From: Nocardioides oleivorans
GTDB taxonomy: Bacteria; Actinomycetota; Actinomycetes; Propionibacteriales; Nocardioidaceae
Assembly (NCBI RefSeq): GCF_004137255.1
Contig: NZ_SDWT01000001.1
Coordinates: 2,542,001 to 2,606,000, forward strand
DNA: 64,000 bases
Direction of reading: 5' to 3'
The number at the start of each line of letters is the position of its first letter. Positions within the stretch are counted from its first letter, which is position 1. Below, piece after piece: positions 61,927 to 64,000 of the stretch. The notes below the pieces were generated by a model. The model did not search any database and was not told the origin of the DNA. It worked only from the letters and a program-made list of their open reading frames with translations. Made by a program: the position numbers and the translations under genes.

Positions 61927-62853
61927 GTGAACAAGCACCTCACCCTCGCCCCGGCGGCCCTCGCCGTCCTGGCCCTGTCGCTGTCGGCGTGCTCGAGCAG
62001 CAGTGCCGACGCCTCCGATGCCTCGTCGACGGGGGGTGGCAGCAGTACGCCGTCCGCCGGCGCCGCGCCCGGCGGACCCGGCGGCGGCTTCCCCGGCGCC
62101 AGCGGCGAGGTCGCAGCCGTCCAGGGCGACGTCCTGCAGGTGCAGAGCCAGGTGTCGGGCCAGGTCGCGGTGACGCTGACCGGTGCGACCGCGATCACCA
62201 CCCAGGTCCCGACCAGCCTCGACGAGCTCACCGTCGGCAGCTGCGTGGTCGTCATGAGCACGACCGCCGACGACGACTCCTCGACCGCCGCGACGACGGT
62301 CCGGGTCACCGACCCGGTCGACGGCGAGTGCACCGGTGGGTTCGGCGCAGGGGGAGGCGACCGGCCGTCCGGGGCGCCGAGCGACATGCCCTCCGACATG
62401 CCCAGCGACATGCCCTCCGACATGCCCAGCGACATGCCCAGCGACATGCCGTCGGGAGCGCCCGGCGGCGCTGGCGGCCCGGGTGGGATCGTCTCCGGTG
62501 AGGTCACCGCGCTCGACGACGGCGGCTTCACCGTCGCGGCGGTCGCGATGGTCGCGCCGGGCGAGGACAGCACCGACGCCACGACGTCGGACGTGACCGT
62601 CACCGTCGACGACGACACCACCCTCACCACCACGCAGGACGGCACGGCTGACGACATCGAGGTCGGCGCCTGCGTCTCGGCGCGGGGCGAGTCCGACGAC
62701 ACCGGTGCCGTCACGGCCGACACCGTCTCGGTGAGCGACAAGGTCGACGGTGCGTGCACCGTCGGTGGCTTCAGTGGGGCCATGGGCGGCGGCATGCCCG
62801 GCGGCCCGGGTGGCTCGGGCGACTCGAGCGACTCGGGCCAGGACGCCTCGTGA
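61927..62853 (+). CDS. Lipoprotein with two DUF5666-like modules and DMPS repeats
   Basis: 308 residues from a GTG. The lipobox LSAC (Cys near residue 21) predicts a membrane-anchored extracytoplasmic protein. Two OB-like modules with GEVAAVQGDVLQVQS and SGEVTALDDGGFTVAA plus VGSCVVVM or VGACVSARGE appear around residues 58-138 and 190-285. Between them are six tandem DMPS units (about residues 153-176). Acid/Met alternation could bind metal, which is only a suggestion. It lies 42 bp after the permease and overlaps the next adaptor gene (GTGA). Confidence 0.8.
   Translation: MNKHLTLAPAALAVLALSLSACSSSSADASDASSTGGGSSTPSAGAAPGGPGGGFPGASGEVAAVQGDVLQVQSQVSGQVAVTLTGATAITTQVPTSLDELTVGSCVVVMSTTADDDSSTAATTVRVTDPVDGECTGGFGAGGGDRPSGAPSDMPSDMPSDMPSDMPSDMPSDMPSGAPGGAGGPGGIVSGEVTALDDGGFTVAAVAMVAPGEDSTDATTSDVTVTVDDDTTLTTTQDGTADDIEVGACVSARGESDDTGAVTADTVSVSDKVDGACTVGGFSGAMGGGMPGGPGGSGDSSDSGQDAS
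62383..62454 (+). repeat. Six tandem 12-bp coding repeats (DMPS)
   Basis: Six copies of GACATGCCCTCC or GACATGCCCAGC (last copy GACATGCCGTCG) encode DMPS six times inside the lipoprotein gene. The nearly identical codons mean the array can change length by slippage. Confidence 0.9.
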
Positions 62854-64000
62854 GGCGCCCCCGGGGGCGGGCAGGCTGGCTCGCCGTCGTCGGTGCCTCG
62901 TGCGTCCTGGTGGCGGGCGGCGCGACGGCCGCGAACAGCTTCGGGGCCACCACGACCGGTGACTTCCGCACGGCGACGGCGGCGACCGGATCGGTCGAGG
63001 AGCACCTCGCGCTGTCCGGCACGGTCAGCGAGAGTGGTCGCACCGACCTCGCGTTCTCCGGGTCCGGCACCGTCGCGCAGGTCCTCGTGGAGCAGGGGGA
63101 CGAGGTGAAGGCCGGCCAGGTCATCGCCCGGACCTCGCGCACCGAGCTGCAACGCAGCCTGGACCGCGCCCGGGCCACCCTCGACGCTGCCCGAGCACAG
63201 CTCGAGGCCGACCTCGACGCTCAGGCAGACGCCGTCACCACGGCCACGACGGTGGCGAGCACCAGCGGATCGCGTACGACGACCGCGACCACCGCGGCCG
63301 TCGGGACCACGTCGTCGCCGACGATCACCACGGTCGCCGTGCGGACGGCGGCCGCGCGGACCGTCGCCGCGAGCGACGACCCGGCGGTGCAGGCCGCGCT
63401 GGCCCAGCTCGCGGCCCAGCAGCAGGCCGTCCTCACGGCGCAGTCGGCCGCGACGACCGCACTCGCCACGGCGAGCACCGCCCTCGAGGCGCAGACGACG
63501 ACGTGCGCGGCCGACCCCGCAGCCCAGGCCTGCGCCGACGCCCTCGTCGCCGTCCAGGCCGCACAGCAGGCGGCGGCCACCGCGCAGCAGGACCTCCAGA
63601 CCGCGCTCGACGCCCTCGGCAGCACCCTCACGACCGCGATCGCCGCCGTCGACGCTGCTGCAGATGCCGAGACCGGGACGCCCGCGCAGACGCCGACGCA
63701 GACGCCGAGCCAGGCGCCGACCGACGAGCCCGGCGAGTCCTCGACGGACCAGCCGGGTGACCAGCCGTCCGGAGAGGGCCAGCAGGGTCAGCAGGGCCAG
63801 CAGGCGCCCACCGGCGGCCAGGAGCAGGTGCCGGGCGGGGGCGCCGACCAGTCGATGCCGAGCGGAGGGTCGAGCGACGGGTCGAGCGGCGGCACGTCCG
63901 GCGGCAGCGTCGGGCAGTCCGTCACCGCCGCCACTCTCGCGCAGGACCAGGCCGCGATCGACCAGGCGAGGGCCGACCTCGTCGACGCGAGGCAGGCCCT
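62850..64000 (+). CDS. Second HlyD-like adaptor protein, C-terminus cut by window edge
   Basis: A GTG at 62850 overlaps the lipoprotein stop, and the frame stays open for 383 codons to the edge. An N-terminal helix (about 8-30) precedes TGSVEEHLALSGTVSESGRTDLAFSGSGTVAQVLVEQGDEVKAGQVIART-type barrel-sandwich sequence, a long Ala/Gln/Thr-rich coiled-coil hairpin (about 85-265) and a Gln/Gly/Ser/Pro-rich insert. VTAATLAQDQAAIDQARADLVDARQA at the edge begins another hairpin helix. It is paralogous to the adaptor at 58707, but with a much longer hairpin. The C-terminal half is missing. Confidence 0.85.
   Translation, partial: MRRPRGRAGWLAVVGASCVLVAGGATAANSFGATTTGDFRTATAATGSVEEHLALSGTVSESGRTDLAFSGSGTVAQVLVEQGDEVKAGQVIARTSRTELQRSLDRARATLDAARAQLEADLDAQADAVTTATTVASTSGSRTTTATTAAVGTTSSPTITTVAVRTAAARTVAASDDPAVQAALAQLAAQQQAVLTAQSAATTALATASTALEAQTTTCAADPAAQACADALVAVQAAQQAAATAQQDLQTALDALGSTLTTAIAAVDAAADAETGTPAQTPTQTPSQAPTDEPGESSTDQPGDQPSGEGQQGQQGQQAPTGGQEQVPGGGADQSMPSGGSSDGSSGGTSGGSVGQSVTAATLAQDQAAIDQARADLVDARQA

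Overview
The window is a GC-rich actinobacterial chromosome segment. Gene content suggests a member of the Nocardioidaceae or a close relative; this is an inference, because no rRNA or marker search was possible. Supporting signs are a mycothiol gene (mshB), the actinobacterial families DUF4245, DUF6542 and DUF6113, an LpqY-SugA-SugB type trehalose importer, the fdxA-dapC pair, frequent GTG starts and many ATGA/GTGA overlaps. Two blocks keep the order known from mycobacteria: glpX, DUF4245, xseB, xseA, ispH, DUF6542, ychF (5.4-19.7 kb) and mshB, DUF6113, fdxA, dapC, dapD (37-47 kb). I saw no phage, insertion sequence, CRISPR array, tRNA or rRNA.

Layout. 0-6.4 kb: trehalose-type ABC importer (sugB cut by the left edge), divergent galactokinase, two alpha/beta hydrolases, class II fructose bisphosphatase. 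6.5-12 kb: housekeeping block (exonuclease VII, IspH, a YciO/Sua5-like protein, RmuC), with a cluster of repeats at 7.04-7.29 kb. 12-19.7 kb: GlxA-type regulator with divergent MFS transporter, exonuclease III, two PH-domain membrane proteins, a secreted metzincin protease, YchF. 19.7-25.3 kb: accessory stretch with a domain-swapped photolyase-like protein, a repeat-rich membrane protein divergent from an ECF sigma factor, a soluble Ser/Thr kinase, two very small membrane proteins and a ferric-reductase-like flavoprotein. 25.4-36.8 kb: scattered metabolic genes including pseudouridine catabolism (psuG-psuK) and a cytochrome P450 coupled to a lysoplasmalogenase-like gene. 37-50 kb: mshB, a VanW protein, an archaeal-type aspartyl-tRNA synthetase, DUF389, fdxA-dapC, dapD with a cell-wall enzyme, and an XRE/membrane-protein pair. 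50-56.6 kb: ileS, then a three-gene membrane cassette of unknown function. 56.6-64 kb: a repeat-rich secreted protein and a divergent MacB-type ABC operon with two HlyD-like adaptors (the second cut by the right edge).

The most interesting signals are regulatory or structural. (1) A complete translational T-box riboswitch can be folded in front of the aspartyl-tRNA synthetase gene. It has the same design as the ileS T-box 9 kb away: an antisequestrator with the 7-nt UGGNACC bulge, exclusive with a hairpin that hides the ribosome binding site. (2) A 50-52 bp imperfect palindrome occurs three times between convergent genes, always with a 14-nt loop, and one copy has a compensatory base-pair change. 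(3) A photolyase-family protein has its FAD domain first and the Rossmann-like antenna domain last, with four cysteines spaced much as in iron-sulfur photolyases. (4) Two paralogous membrane proteins after ileS share a precisely spaced Cys-His-Cys-Cys set, which may be an undescribed zinc site.
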